A DNA stretch of 24,942 nt from JAGLQA01 sp023135565 (GTDB lineage Bacteria; Acidobacteriota; Aminicenantia; UBA2199). Below are positions 6,657 through 14,253 of this stretch, in pieces (positions within the stretch are counted from its first letter, which is position 1; every line of letters starts with the position of its first letter). The notes under the pieces are model-generated. The model was not told the origin of the DNA. It ran no database searches and was given only the letters and a program-made list of their open reading frames with translations. The stretch is from the NCBI GenBank assembly GCA_030639305.1, contig DAOWCY010000102.1:1-24942 (forward strand). Reading direction: 5' to 3'. The translations under genes were made by a program, and so were the position numbers.

Positions 6657-6816
6657 GCCATTACATGGCGGTATTGATGAATATGTTTGACTTAATTCAC
6701 GTCCCGCCGTTAAGCGGTTCTTTTTCTGACCGCAGTATCGGGAAAAGCCTGTAAACCTGGGAAATCGCAACGCTATATGTCAATAGGCGCATAAATTTAC
6801 GAGATGAAGCATTACA

Positions 6817-8823
6817 CTATATTCGTTCGGCAATAAAGGCTTCGATCTCTTTTTCCGAACTGAGCAGGAGTTCTGCCTGCTCCCGGTGCGGCAGCGATTC
6901 GTAAAACAGCCGCTCCTGCTTCAAAAAATTGTACAAAGTAATCGCTGCCTGCCTATAATCTTTTTGCTTTAAACTATCGAAAAAACCGGGGCCGGCACCC
7001 AATTTTTCGTTGCCCAGCAGCCGGTTCAACTGTGCGAAACCGGTTTCTACCCGTTCCACTAAAGGCAAAGTCAAAATCCGCCGCGAAGAAGTAAGAATGC
7101 TTTTGTATTTTATTTTTTCGCTGTGCCGGGGATCCTTTATCAATAAACGATACAAAGGCGCGGCAGCATAAGGCACCACGAAAGGCGAATGAGCAATGAT
7201 AGAAAAAGCCCCGTACTTCTCCGCCAACCGGCATATTAAAAGAAATTCCTCGCAGAACTCCGCCCAGGCGCTCTGATGGTCGCTGCTGATCCAGTAGTGG
7301 TAATTTAAAATATCCCGCTGCTGGAATTCCGCGATCAACTCTTCGAAAGCCCGCGGCGGCGGCAGCGCTTTTCCTAACCTCCGGCCCCGTCCCGGCAAAA
7401 AAGCGTCGCTGCCTAACCAGACTAATACCCGGTTGTTTACAAAAGCTTCTTTATCGTCTAATATTTCGATCACTTCCCGGCGTATTTTGTGATTTTTATC
7501 GAGAAAAGAAGCCGGGGAGGCCTGGATACCCCACAGTTTGAAATGATATTTTTTTATTAAACGCAGCACTTTGCCGGTATAGTTTATGTCCTGGAGAATG
7601 TCGTCATCGTTGATATTCAAGCTGCGGGCGAATTCGGTTTTTGCGGCAGGCAGGGCGCTTTTATCTACAGCAGCCGAGAATTGCCGCAGTAAGCCGGCGA
7701 TTTTTTCTAAAGGCAGTTTCCTGGGTTCCCTGCCCTGCACTTTGGAGCAGAACAAGCAGCCCCGCCGGCAGCCGCGGGAGAAGTTGATCTCTAAACCGTT
7801 TTCCACGTGCTTCTTTTCTAAGAATTTCAAATTAAAAGAAAAATCGTTGAAATCACGCGGCCTGTTGATCTCGTTTAGATCGGATATAATGATCAGGCCG
7901 GGCTGCTGGAAGATAAATCCTCTATATTTTAGCAGTGCCTGGAGGTTGTTTCGGTTGAGAGCTTTTAGAGTTCCCGGCAGGACCAACTCCGCCTCCCCCC
8001 TGACCAGCAAGTTAAGATCCGGAAGAAAATAGGCGGTTTCTAATGGATTAAGAGTCACCAGCGGCCCCCCGGCTGCCAGTATCTTCCCTCCGGGCAAGAG
8101 GAATTTTCGATAGCTCTCTGAGAGGTCTACCAGCACATTCCCCTCTCGAGAGGGGTGGTTCCGAGGAACGAGGAACCGGGGTGTGTTTGGCCACGGGCTG
8201 CGTCCGCGGCCCTCTTTCCTTCGATATTCGATGTTCGGTGTTCGGTGTTCGATATTCCTTAGCCCCCGCCCCCCTCTGTGTCCTCTGTGGCTCAAAAATT
8301 CCCGGAATTCCGGCAGCATTTCTTCGAACAGGGTAAAACCGATCAGGTGGTAATTTTCTGTTTCCTCCGGGAAATTTAGCGCCGGGAGTTGGAGTTTTTT
8401 TACGGAAACCGTAAAGCCGTTGTTCTCGAGTGCAGAACCTAAAAAAATAGAAGAGGCTGTCAAGTCGATGGTCTGCCATCTTTTATCTTTTGTCAGGAAA
8501 GGAAAATAGAGCAGGATATTTTCTATTTTTGTTTTGCCCGCGGGTTCAGGCTCATCGCTATTTTTGCCTTCGGCGACCAGGGGGCGCTTTTCGAGAAAAC
8601 TGCCCCCTGGACCCCCGCAAAAGCTTTTGTTTAAACTATTTGTGGGGAATGACGTCACTCCATCTTTATCGAAAACGACCTCGGTATATTCGCAGCCGGG
8701 TTGTTTTTCCGGCGCTTCGTGGGCGTTTTCTATTAGGGATTCCAGTATATCCCGGTAGTCGTGTTCCGCAGGATCATAGTGCACTATCCACTTGCCTTTA
8801 AAAATATCGTTTTTATCGTTCAT
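6817..8823 (-). CDS. Radical SAM protein with a B12-binding-like N-terminal region and two repeat-derived inserts
   Basis: The 668-residue protein has a radical SAM iron-sulphur motif at Cys352, Cys356 and Cys359 (GCRRGCLFC, C-X3-C-X2-C). The region before it (about 98-285) reads like a cobalamin-binding Rossmann fold of B12-dependent radical SAM enzymes, with LIGFTLFEEM and AAGGPLVTLNPLETAYFL, but no clear DxHxxG cobalamin ligand is visible. Two stretches do not look like protein-evolved sequence: about residues 57-88 and 178-227, encoded by palindromic and repeat DNA (8566-8660 and 8131-8298). Both keep the frame. The reaction is unknown. It starts at ATG 8823 with no ribosome binding site but a TATAAT 12 bases upstream, and is divergent from the chalcone-isomerase-like gene. 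Confidence 0.82.
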   Translation of the reverse strand: MNDKNDIFKGKWIVHYDPAEHDYRDILESLIENAHEAPEKQPGCEYTEVVFDKDGVTSFPTNSLNKSFCGGPGGSFLEKRPLVAEGKNSDEPEPAGKTKIENILLYFPFLTKDKRWQTIDLTASSIFLGSALENNGFTVSVKKLQLPALNFPEETENYHLIGFTLFEEMLPEFREFLSHRGHRGGRGLRNIEHRTPNIEYRRKEGRGRSPWPNTPRFLVPRNHPSREGNVLVDLSESYRKFLLPGGKILAAGGPLVTLNPLETAYFLPDLNLLVRGEAELVLPGTLKALNRNNLQALLKYRGFIFQQPGLIIISDLNEINRPRDFNDFSFNLKFLEKKHVENGLEINFSRGCRRGCLFCSKVQGREPRKLPLEKIAGLLRQFSAAVDKSALPAAKTEFARSLNINDDDILQDINYTGKVLRLIKKYHFKLWGIQASPASFLDKNHKIRREVIEILDDKEAFVNNRVLVWLGSDAFLPGRGRRLGKALPPPRAFEELIAEFQQRDILNYHYWISSDHQSAWAEFCEEFLLICRLAEKYGAFSIIAHSPFVVPYAAAPLYRLLIKDPRHSEKIKYKSILTSSRRILTLPLVERVETGFAQLNRLLGNEKLGAGPGFFDSLKQKDYRQAAITLYNFLKQERLFYESLPHREQAELLLSSEKEIEAFIAERI
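8131..8298 (-). repeat. Repeat cluster inserted in frame in the radical SAM gene (second insert)
   Basis: This stretch holds a perfect 16-bp palindrome CCCCTCTCGAGAGGGG (8140-8155), a GGTTCC/GGAACC hairpin (8157-8177), five 7-base units of the TCGATAT/TCGGTGT type (8221-8255), and a GTGTCCTCTGTGG segment (8278-8290). It encodes a low-complexity segment containing RGHRGGRG and RNIEHRTPNIEYRRKE between two normal-looking parts of the protein. It resembles intergenic repeat material of bacterial genomes rather than coding sequence. Confidence 0.65.
8566..8660 (-). repeat. Palindromic element inserted in frame in the radical SAM gene (first insert)
   Basis: CCAGGGGGC (8577-8585) and GCCCCCTGG (8602-8610) form a 9-bp stem whose loop contains a nested TTTTC/GAAAA stem. 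It is followed by GCAAAAGCTTTTG and TTTAAAC, close in style to the intergenic family (GCAAAAGCGCTTTTG at 9651-9657 onward). It encodes roughly residues 57-88, including FCGGPGGSFLEKRPLVAEG, ahead of the recognisable fold. Confidence 0.5.
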
Positions 8824-8835
8824 AAGCAGTTAAGA

Positions 8836-8864
8836 ATTATACACCATAAGTGCGAACATTGAAA
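8836..8864 (-). promoter_or_regulatory. Promoter of the radical SAM gene, short or no leader
   Basis: On the minus strand TATAAT (8841-8836) follows TTTCAA (8864-8859) by 17 bases. The expected start near 8829 leaves about 6 bases before ATG 8823, and no Shine-Dalgarno sequence is present. Confidence 0.5.
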
Positions 8865-8891
8865 TTAATCGAAAGCAAATTTTATTCTCCC

Positions 8892-8920
8892 TTGACAATT
8901 GTTCCCTATAGTAATATAGT
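8892..8920 (+). promoter_or_regulatory. Promoter of the chalcone-isomerase-like gene
   Basis: A perfect -35 TTGACA (8892-8897), a 17-base spacer and a -10 TATAGT (8915-8920), followed by AGGAGG at 8936-8941 and the GTG start at 8946. The promoter is back to back with that of the radical SAM gene. Confidence 0.7.
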
Positions 8921-8945
8921 ACTCCCTTATAAAACAGGAGGCAAT

Positions 8946-9515
8946 GTGACTAAAAAATTTTTACTTATGGTTTTAACGATTTTGTTGGTATTACCTGCAT
9001 TATCACTGCAGGCAGGAACACTGAAAGGCATTACTATGCCCGATTCTATCGAAGTAGAAGGCCAAAAAATGGTCCTCAACGGCATGGCTCTGCGCAAAAA
9101 AATAATCTTTAAGGTCTATGTGGCCGGTCTCTATCTGCCGCAAAAAGAAACAGATGCAGACAAAATCTTCAGCGCCGATGCACCGAGACACGCAGTGATG
9201 CAGTTTATGCGCAGCGTGAGTGCAGGTAAACTCAACGGCGGCTGGCTGGATGGTCTTAAAGCCAATACCCCCAACGCTGCCCCGGAATTGAAAAAACAAT
9301 TCGATACCCTCTGTTCTTATATGGAAGATATGAAAAATAAAGAGCAGATGGCGTATACCTATATCCCGGGTAAAGGCACTACCGTTACACTTAAAGGAAA
9401 AGTGAAAGGCGTTATCGAAGGTAAAGCCTTTGCAGACGCCCTTTTCGCCTGCTGGATCGGCCCCAAACCGGGTCCCGGCACGGGCTTCAAAGAAGACCTC
9501 TTAGGCATAGACTAA
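8946..9515 (+). CDS. Secreted chalcone-isomerase-like domain protein
   Basis: A 189-residue protein with a signal peptide (about residues 1-21, VTKKFLLMVLTILLVLPALS then LQA before the cleavage point) and a chalcone-isomerase-like fold: VEGQKMVLNGMALRKKIIFK, VYVAGLYLP, and the late FADALFACWIGPKPG typical of the bacterial family. Such proteins are periplasmic; their activity is mostly unknown and some bind fatty acids. I chose GTG 8946 because it follows AGGAGG by four bases and starts the signal peptide cleanly; the frame is open upstream to 8850, but that part spans the promoter. The transcript ends at a strong hairpin (9580-9630). Confidence 0.85.
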   Translation: MTKKFLLMVLTILLVLPALSLQAGTLKGITMPDSIEVEGQKMVLNGMALRKKIIFKVYVAGLYLPQKETDADKIFSADAPRHAVMQFMRSVSAGKLNGGWLDGLKANTPNAAPELKKQFDTLCSYMEDMKNKEQMAYTYIPGKGTTVTLKGKVKGVIEGKAFADALFACWIGPKPGPGTGFKEDLLGID

Positions 9516-9579
9516 GTCGGCGCCGGCAGTGTTTTCCTCATTTTAGGAAATCTTTGTAAAAAAAAGATTGTCTAAAAAT

Positions 9580-9630
9580 AAAAGGGTGCGTTTTACCCAA
9601 CCTACCCGGCTGGGTAAAACGCACCCTTTT
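9580..9630. terminator. Bidirectional terminator with a 20-bp perfect stem
   Basis: Bases 9580-9599 and 9611-9630 are perfect complements (arm begins AAAAGGGTGCGTTTTACCCA) with an 11-base loop, followed by a T-rich run. The A-run on the left end lets it work in both directions, between the convergent chalcone-isomerase-like gene and hflC. Confidence 0.9.
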
Positions 9631-9640
9631 TTGTTTTATT

Positions 9641-9780
9641 AGCAAAAGCGCTTTTGCCTCCGGCGGCCCCTGCCGGGGAGGCCAAACTTTTGAAAAAGTT
9701 TGAACAAAACTTTTAATAATTTAGAATCAAAAGCGCTCACCCGCTGCGAAGCCGCTTATAGGCTCCCCGCGCCGCGGGGT
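9641..9780 (+). repeat. Dispersed intergenic repeat, copy A, directly after hflC
   Basis: Order of modules: GCAAAAGCGCTTTTGCC, a GC hairpin around CGGCGGCCCCTGCCGGGG, the AT hairpin AAACTTTTGAAAAAGTTT, GAACAAAACTTTTAATAATT, TAGAATCAAAAGCGCTCACC, then the palindrome CCCCGCGCCGCGGGG (9765-9779) abutting the hflC stop codon. The same module order recurs at 12458-12660, 13736-13822, 18861-19015, 20883-20935 and 23301-23395. Confidence 0.75.
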
Positions 9781-10773
9781 TTATCTTTTCGTCTTCTTGT
9801 ACAGGTAATCGAAGAATTCAATATCGGTGGTCAGTATCTTCTTCATCTTAGGAAGCAAATTCTGGTACTGCGTCAAAGCAATCCAGAATTCGGCAAATTC
9901 AGCGTCCTTGCTGTAAGACTTGTTGCGAATCTCCAATGCCGTGGCGTCGGCTTTAGCCTTGATCTCTTTGGCCTGCCTTACGGCGTCCGACTGGATGGTC
10001 AAAAGCTCCCGCTCCATTTTTCCGCGCCACTCAGCTTTTTCACCTTCACCCTGGGACCTGAATGCCTGGGCGATCTGGCTCCGCTCTTTGATCATACGGT
10101 TGTAAACGCTGACTGTCAAATCCCGGGAATACTTGATCTGCCGGGTGACTATGTCGATCAATTCGATGCCGAAAGCCGACGTGTTTTTCCTGGCTTCCTC
10201 CAGCATGGCATCCGAAAGTTTATTACGGCCTTTTAAAATTACAGGGTATACTGTTTTAGTGAAGGTGGTAATATCCGCAATCGCCTTATCCTTTTCATCC
10301 TGTTCGCCCTGCGGAGTTTTATAGACGTCTTTTCTTTCGATTTCATTAATGACATTGGAGGTCCTGACAGATTCCCTTAATGAGTTGCGGGCTACGATCA
10401 TGCGCACCCTGGAATTGATGATGTCGTCTAAACGGGAATGGGCCTGGGGGATAGTGCCTACCGATTCGTAAAATAATTTAGAGTCTATGATTTTCCACCT
10501 GGCGGTAACGTCTACCAGTATGAATTGATTCTCCTCAGTGGGCAGCCGTTGGGCGTCGCCGTCCCAGGATTGAATCTTCTTGGGATACTTCATGACAGTA
10601 TCAACCATGGGCATTTTGAATTTTAAACCGGCTTCATCCGACGTGCTGACGATCTTACCGAAACGGGTGACTACAGCCTGTTCACCTTCTTCCAAGATGA
10701 AAAAAGGCCCCATCATTAAAAAAAGAATAATAAGAACAATAGCAATTATGATGCTGATTTTCATTCCTTTCAT
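9781..10773 (-). CDS. hflC: HflC, SPFH/prohibitin membrane protein
   Basis: A 330-residue SPFH-family protein with an N-terminal membrane anchor (about 5-26) and the typical HflC sequence ILEEGEQAVVTRFGKIVSTS, then GLKFKMPMVDTV and IVTRQIKYSRDLTVSVYNRM. HflC pairs with HflK in a large cage around the FtsH protease in the inner membrane and limits access of membrane substrates. It overlaps the hflK stop by ATGA, with GGAGG just upstream. The C-terminal coiled coil (about 235-290) is Ala/Lys/Glu rich as usual. The insertion after residue 150 (KTPQGEQDEKDKAIADI) is a loop somewhat longer than I recall for E. coli. No ftsH is in the window. Confidence 0.93.
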   Translation of the reverse strand: MKGMKISIIIAIVLIILFLMMGPFFILEEGEQAVVTRFGKIVSTSDEAGLKFKMPMVDTVMKYPKKIQSWDGDAQRLPTEENQFILVDVTARWKIIDSKLFYESVGTIPQAHSRLDDIINSRVRMIVARNSLRESVRTSNVINEIERKDVYKTPQGEQDEKDKAIADITTFTKTVYPVILKGRNKLSDAMLEEARKNTSAFGIELIDIVTRQIKYSRDLTVSVYNRMIKERSQIAQAFRSQGEGEKAEWRGKMERELLTIQSDAVRQAKEIKAKADATALEIRNKSYSKDAEFAEFWIALTQYQNLLPKMKKILTTDIEFFDYLYKKTKR

Positions 10774-11753
10774 TTTTTCCCTCCTTTCTCTTTAGACATG
10801 GATTTAAAGGGGATAAAGTTTTTTAGATTTTTGTCTATCAGGTCGGTCTCTCCGGCTTTCTTAAAGACTTTTTCGATCATCTCGTAGTATAACCTCATCC
10901 TGGTGATCCTGGGGTGTTTCCTGTACTCGCCGTATACTGCCAGGAAACGGGCGATGTCGCCTTTGGCCATGTTCACCTTCTCCTGGGCGTAACCTTCCGC
11001 CTCCTGGATGAGCTGCAAGGCTTCGCCGCGGGTCCTGGGGATGGCTTTGTTATAGGCTTCTTTTCCTTCGTTGATCAGCCGGTTCCTGTCCTGGATGGCT
11101 TTGTTGACGTCCTCGAAAGCATCCTGTACCGCGCCTTTGGGGGGGACGATGTTTTGCAGTTTTACGGTGGTAACGGTAACGCCGATTTTATAATGATCAT
11201 AAAACCGGTTCATCATATCCTGGCCTTTGCTTTCGATATTTGATCTTTCGCTGCCGATGATATCGAAGATGGTGCGGTCTCCAATCAGCAGGTTGATGAC
11301 CGACTGCGAGATATCGCGGATGGTTTTTCTCTGGTTTTCCACGTTAAAGAGCCAGGCCCTGGCATCCTTAATTTTGTACTGGATTATCCACTGCACATCG
11401 ACGATATTAAGGTCGCCGGTGAGCATGATCGATTCATGGGAATAATCTCCCCTGGAATAGGTGGTGGTCACGCCTGCTTTCTCTGTCCTGAAACCGAACT
11501 CTTCCTTAAACACTCTCTGGGTAGACACGTTGTAGTTTTTTTCGATGCCGAAGGGAAGTTTGAAGTGCAAGCCCGGTCCGGTAATGCGGTTGAACTCGCC
11601 CATCAGCAGCACAACGGCTTCTTCTTTCTGGTCTACCATGTAGACCGAGGAGAAGAGGGCGTACAAAATAGCTATAATACCCACAACTATCACGACTGTT
11701 TTAGGGTTTGTCTTTTTTTTAATTTTCTCAAAATCGATAAATTCTTCAGCCAT
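10770..11753 (-). CDS. hflK: HflK, SPFH/prohibitin membrane protein
   Basis: A 327-residue partner of HflC. A short cytoplasmic start (1-18) is followed by one membrane segment (about 19-40, VVIVVGIIAILYALFSSVYM), then the SPFH domain: QKEEAVVLLMGEFNRITGPG, LHFKLPFGIEKNYNV, VTTVKLQNIVPPKGAVQDAF, and a coiled coil beginning near DVNKAIQDRNRLI. The Gly/Pro-rich N-terminal tail of E. coli HflK is absent. The start ATG 11753 has AGGAGG five bases upstream. It is the first gene of the hflKC operon; I did not find a strong promoter in the palindrome-rich space before it. Confidence 0.92.
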   Translation of the reverse strand: MAEEFIDFEKIKKKTNPKTVVIVVGIIAILYALFSSVYMVDQKEEAVVLLMGEFNRITGPGLHFKLPFGIEKNYNVSTQRVFKEEFGFRTEKAGVTTTYSRGDYSHESIMLTGDLNIVDVQWIIQYKIKDARAWLFNVENQRKTIRDISQSVINLLIGDRTIFDIIGSERSNIESKGQDMMNRFYDHYKIGVTVTTVKLQNIVPPKGAVQDAFEDVNKAIQDRNRLINEGKEAYNKAIPRTRGEALQLIQEAEGYAQEKVNMAKGDIARFLAVYGEYRKHPRITRMRLYYEMIEKVFKKAGETDLIDKNLKNFIPFKSMSKEKGGKK

Positions 11754-12005
11754 ATTTCCTCCTTTTAATTAATTTTTCGTAAAAGTTTGTTAAAACAAAG
11801 CACCCGGCGGGTGCACCCTCTGAGTTACTTCACTCATTGGCCGGGGAATTAAAAACCCTCGGCTTGTTAAAAGCAAACTTTATCGAGTGGGGGCGCCGCC
11901 CCCCTTTGTAAAATTATGTTTACAAGATAATGTTATTACATAAATGGAAGAAAAATACAAGGGGTAAGGGGAATTTAAATCGAAAATTGTTTACCTGGTA
12001 TCGTA
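11754..12005. repeat. Gene-free spacer with two GC palindromes between hflK and the next gene
   Basis: No coding region. It contains palindromes GCACCCGGCGGGTGC (11800-11814) and GGGGGCGCCGCCCCC (11889-11903), which belong to the set of 15-base palindromes described in the findings, then AT-rich DNA with no clear gene. Confidence 0.5.
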
Positions 12006-12035
12006 TTGCTTGAAATGCGCTATTCGTGGTATAAT
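12006..12035 (+). promoter_or_regulatory. Promoter of the small hypothetical gene at 12110
   Basis: TTGCTT (12006-12011) and a perfect TATAAT (12030-12035) are 18 bases apart. A TTGAAA at 12010 is too close at 14 bases. The leader contains REP-like copy 2. Confidence 0.5.
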
Positions 12036-12045
12036 AAAATTTAAA

Positions 12046-12083
12046 TCCAGGCCCCTCATGGGCTGCGGGTATACGCCCGCTTT
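12046..12083 (+). repeat. REP-like palindromic element, copy 2, in a 5' leader
   Basis: CCAGGCCCCTCATGGGCT leads to GCGGGTATACGCCCGC, the same flank as at 5964 but with different arms that still pair. It lies between the promoter and the start of the 12110 gene, so it would be transcribed. Confidence 0.6.
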
Positions 12084-12109
12084 TAAATTGATACGTTTAG
12101 GAGCAGAAA

Positions 12110-12463
12110 ATGCCGCAAATGATAAAAGTAATTGCAAAATTTGTCAATAAGAAAACCGGGGAACCGGTATCCGGTGAAAACTACATAGTCAGGTTATACG
12201 ATAATGATGTGGTATCCGATGATTTTTTGGGCGAAGGCAAGCTGAACAACGCCGGCGAAGTCCACATCCTGACCGACCTCAGCAAAGCTTCGTCCTTCGA
12301 TTCGCCGGGAGAGAAGAAACCGGACCTCTACTTCGAACTCTACAACGAACATGGAGTGGTTTACCAGAGTAAAGTGTTCGCAAACGTCGATTTTTTAGAA
12401 GAAGATAAAGTAACGGGGAAAAAAACCGGCCTAACGAAAGATTTCGGCGTCTTCGAAATTTAG
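12110..12463 (+). CDS. Small beta-rich hypothetical protein
   Basis: A 117-residue protein without signal peptide or membrane segment. The start MPQMIKVIAKFVNKKTGEPV and the later YIVRLYDNDVVSDDFLGEGK, LNNAGEVHILTDL and DLYFELYNEHGVVYQSKVF read like alternating strands of a transthyretin- or C2-like beta sandwich; acidic loops such as YDNDVVSDD could bind a metal ion, but this is a guess. ATG 12110 has GGAG about seven bases upstream. Its stop codon TAG is the TAG inside the repeat motif ATTTAGAATCAAAAGCG, so the dispersed repeat begins within the last codons. I do not recognise the family. Confidence 0.75.
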   Translation: MPQMIKVIAKFVNKKTGEPVSGENYIVRLYDNDVVSDDFLGEGKLNNAGEVHILTDLSKASSFDSPGEKKPDLYFELYNEHGVVYQSKVFANVDFLEEDKVTGKKTGLTKDFGVFEI

Positions 12464-12839
12464 AATCAAAAGCGTTCTTAGCTCCGCAGGCCCTCCGGGG
12501 GGTCGCTTTTTGAAAAAAGCTCCGCAAAAACTTTTGATGATTTAGAACCAAAGGCGCTCTTGCCTCCGGCGGCCCTGCCGGGGGCTAAACTTTTGAAAAA
12601 GTTTAATCAAAACTTTTATTTATTTAAAATCAAAAGCGCTCACCCACGCGAGTGGGTTTTAGAATCAAAAACACAACTTGCCGAAGGACGCCGCCCAGAA
12701 AGCGACAGGCACTTTGTTTATTTGATGATCAATTGCGCCACCATGCCGCGAAGCGGCTCATAGGTTGGGGACGCAGTCCCCCTCACACGCTGCTCCCTGC
12801 GGCGAAGCCGCTCAACGCCTCCCCCCGTGCGCACGGGGT
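12458..12839 (+). repeat. Gene-free block with two copies of the dispersed repeat and several palindromes
   Basis: Copy B1 starts at the stop codon of the previous gene; B2 covers about 12541-12640 with CTCCGGCGGCCCTGCCGGGG and AAACTTTTGAAAAAGTTT. Further right come CCCACGCGAGTGGG (12644-12657), GGGGACGCAGTCCCC (12767-12781), and the perfect 16-base palindrome CCCCGTGCGCACGGGG (12823-12838) abutting the stop of the next, minus-strand gene. Small open frames here are not believable genes. Confidence 0.7.
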
Positions 12840-13667
12840 TTAAAAACCTATACTCAAGCCGCTGCTGACCCGCAGGTCGTATTTTTTAACGGTATTCGGC
12901 GGCCTATTATCGAAGCGGTAATTAAGCTTGGTTACAAAACTCAAATGGGAACTTATCTTGAATTTGAGATGAGAGTCCATAAAAATGCGGCAATTAGCCA
13001 ATTCTTTGACACTAAATTGGTAATAAGTGACAGCGCTGAATTCCGCCGCTTTGCAGGCATAGATCAAGGAGAGATAATTGGTGGATTTTAGCATGGAAGC
13101 ATCGCTCTTCCGAGTGCCGTCCGCTGCCGTGTTATATCTTTCCTTTTCCCACATCAATCCGGCGCCTAAAAAAAGGGCGAACAATTTTTTCTCCCCTTTC
13201 TTTTTCTCACGCTGGGATTTGACCGCAGCCAGCCTGAACCCGACGCCGGCCAGGGTTCGTTCGTTCAACAGGATATGTTTGTTAAACTCTTCCTGGGCAA
13301 AAGCTTCCATCATCAATTTTTTGCTTAGTTTCCTGATGCCGCGCAGGTGAAGAAAACCCCTATTAATGTAGGGGTCTATGTTTTTTTCTTCTTTCAGGTA
13401 ACCAAATATCCCCCTGAGGAAATACTGGCTCTTGCCCCGGTTGTAGTAGAGTCCTAATTCCGCGTTCGTGGAGATTAAGTCTAAATTGCCCTGGTACCAG
13501 GAAAAAGAGAAGTCCAGGTTTCCGCCGAAGCCTTTTACATTGTCCGAGACCCGGTATTTTTCGGTGTTCACCTGGCCGTGAACATTAAAAGCAAAAGCCG
13601 GCAATAAAATCAATATAGAAATTATCGCTGCCGTTTTTCTACACAGTTTAAATTTTAAACACTTCAT
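12840..13667 (-). CDS. Outer-membrane beta-barrel protein, DUF481-like
   Basis: The 275-residue protein has a signal peptide (about 1-32, with ISILILLPAFAF as hydrophobic core) and then alternating amphipathic strands typical of a small barrel: FGGNLDFSFSWYQGNLDLIS, TNAELGLYYNRGKSQYFLRG, a LHLRGIRKLSKKLMMEAFAQ strand pair, and a C-terminal Phe (SSGLSIGF), the usual barrel assembly signal. The NLDFSFSWYQGN pattern fits DUF481 (YdiY-like) proteins. A charged loop SQREKKKGEKKLF sits near residue 150. ATG 13667 has AGGAG seven bases upstream. The stop is followed at once by a 16-base GC palindrome. Function unknown beyond outer-membrane location. Confidence 0.75.
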   Translation of the reverse strand: MKCLKFKLCRKTAAIISILILLPAFAFNVHGQVNTEKYRVSDNVKGFGGNLDFSFSWYQGNLDLISTNAELGLYYNRGKSQYFLRGIFGYLKEEKNIDPYINRGFLHLRGIRKLSKKLMMEAFAQEEFNKHILLNERTLAGVGFRLAAVKSQREKKKGEKKLFALFLGAGLMWEKERYNTAADGTRKSDASMLKSTNYLSLIYACKAAEFSAVTYYQFSVKELANCRIFMDSHLKFKISSHLSFVTKLNYRFDNRPPNTVKKYDLRVSSGLSIGF

Positions 13668-13735
13668 AACGCTGCTCCTTTTTTAGAAAGTGTAGTATGA
13701 TACCATATTTTTTGTTTTTTTTGAATTGTTTTTTC

Positions 13736-13936
13736 ACCTCCGGTGGCCCTGCCGGGGGCCAAACTTTTGAAAAAGTTTGAACAAAACTTCTTATAATTTA
13801 GAATCAAAAGCGCTCACCCGCTGCCCCTGCCGCGAAGAGGCTTAGAGGGTGGGTGCGCCGCACCCCTCACCCGCTGCCCCTGCGGCGGAGCCGCTTATCG
13901 CCCCCCCACGCGAGTGGGGCCGCGAAGCGGTTTTAA
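13736..13936 (+). repeat. Dispersed repeat, copy C, plus a palindrome cluster
   Basis: CCTCCGGTGGCCCTGCCGGG, AAACTTTTGAAAAAGTTT and TTTAGAATCAAAAGCGCTC repeat the order seen at 9641. It continues with GGGTGCGCCGCACCC (13851-13865; the identical palindrome recurs at 21003-21017) and CCCCACGCGAGTGGGG (13904-13919). No gene is present between 13668 and 14006. Confidence 0.7.
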
Positions 13937-14006
13937 TCTTTCCGGGTTTTATGGTACAATCTCACCTGGATTTACATCCGGGAAAAAACCGGACCGGGAA
14001 TTAATC

Positions 14007-14216
14007 ATGATTGAAGTCAAACAGCTCGATTATACCTACCGCGGAAATAAAGAAAAAACCCTGAAAACAATTAACTTTGAAATAGAAAAAGGTGAGATTT
14101 TCGGTTTTCTCGGTCCCTCCGGCGCGGGTAAAAGCACCACCCAGAAAATAATTATCGGCATCTTAAAAAATTACGCCGGCAGCCGTAACCGTTTCAGCCG
14201 CCGTATGGCCGGTTAG
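14007..14216 (+). pseudogene. Truncated ABC transporter ATPase, N-terminal remnant
   Basis: The frame starts MIEVKQLDYTYRGNKEKTLK and keeps an intact Walker A, GPSGAGKST (about residues 39-47), followed by TQKIIIGILKNYAGS. It then loses the family sequence and stops at 70 residues. Removing one C near 14182 would give GSVTVS, the usual continuation, for only a few more codons before another stop, so the gene suffered both a frameshift and a large 3' deletion. Q loop, signature motif and Walker B are absent. It would have energised a transporter; no permease gene is next to it. The following 37 bases lead directly into the promoter of a toxin-antitoxin pair, suggesting that insertion of that pair removed the rest. 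Confidence 0.75.
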
Positions 14217-14253
14217 GGAGTAGGGCCTAAGTCGGGGAAATAAATTTTTTTCA

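Noticed and set aside
6704..6725. Possible terminator after yoeB
   Set aside because: The stem CCGC/GCGG is only four pairs; too weak to call.
7586..8032. A 148-codon plus-strand open frame
   Set aside because: It is antisense to the radical SAM gene and its sequence is low-complexity Arg/Ser/Lys; no start signal is present.
9700..10236. A 178-codon plus-strand frame starting in the dispersed repeat
   Set aside because: It begins with a TTG in the repeat and runs antisense through hflC; the repeat copy at 23346 starts a similar peptide that diverges at once.
9781..11753. Considered linking HflK/HflC to the defence operon as SPFH-type defence proteins
   Set aside because: They are ordinary full-length HflK/HflC, on a separate transcript and 4 kb away, with no sign of a shared operon.
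12560..13091. Three overlapping plus-strand frames of 67-108 codons
   Set aside because: They translate palindromes and dispersed repeats and run antisense into the barrel gene.
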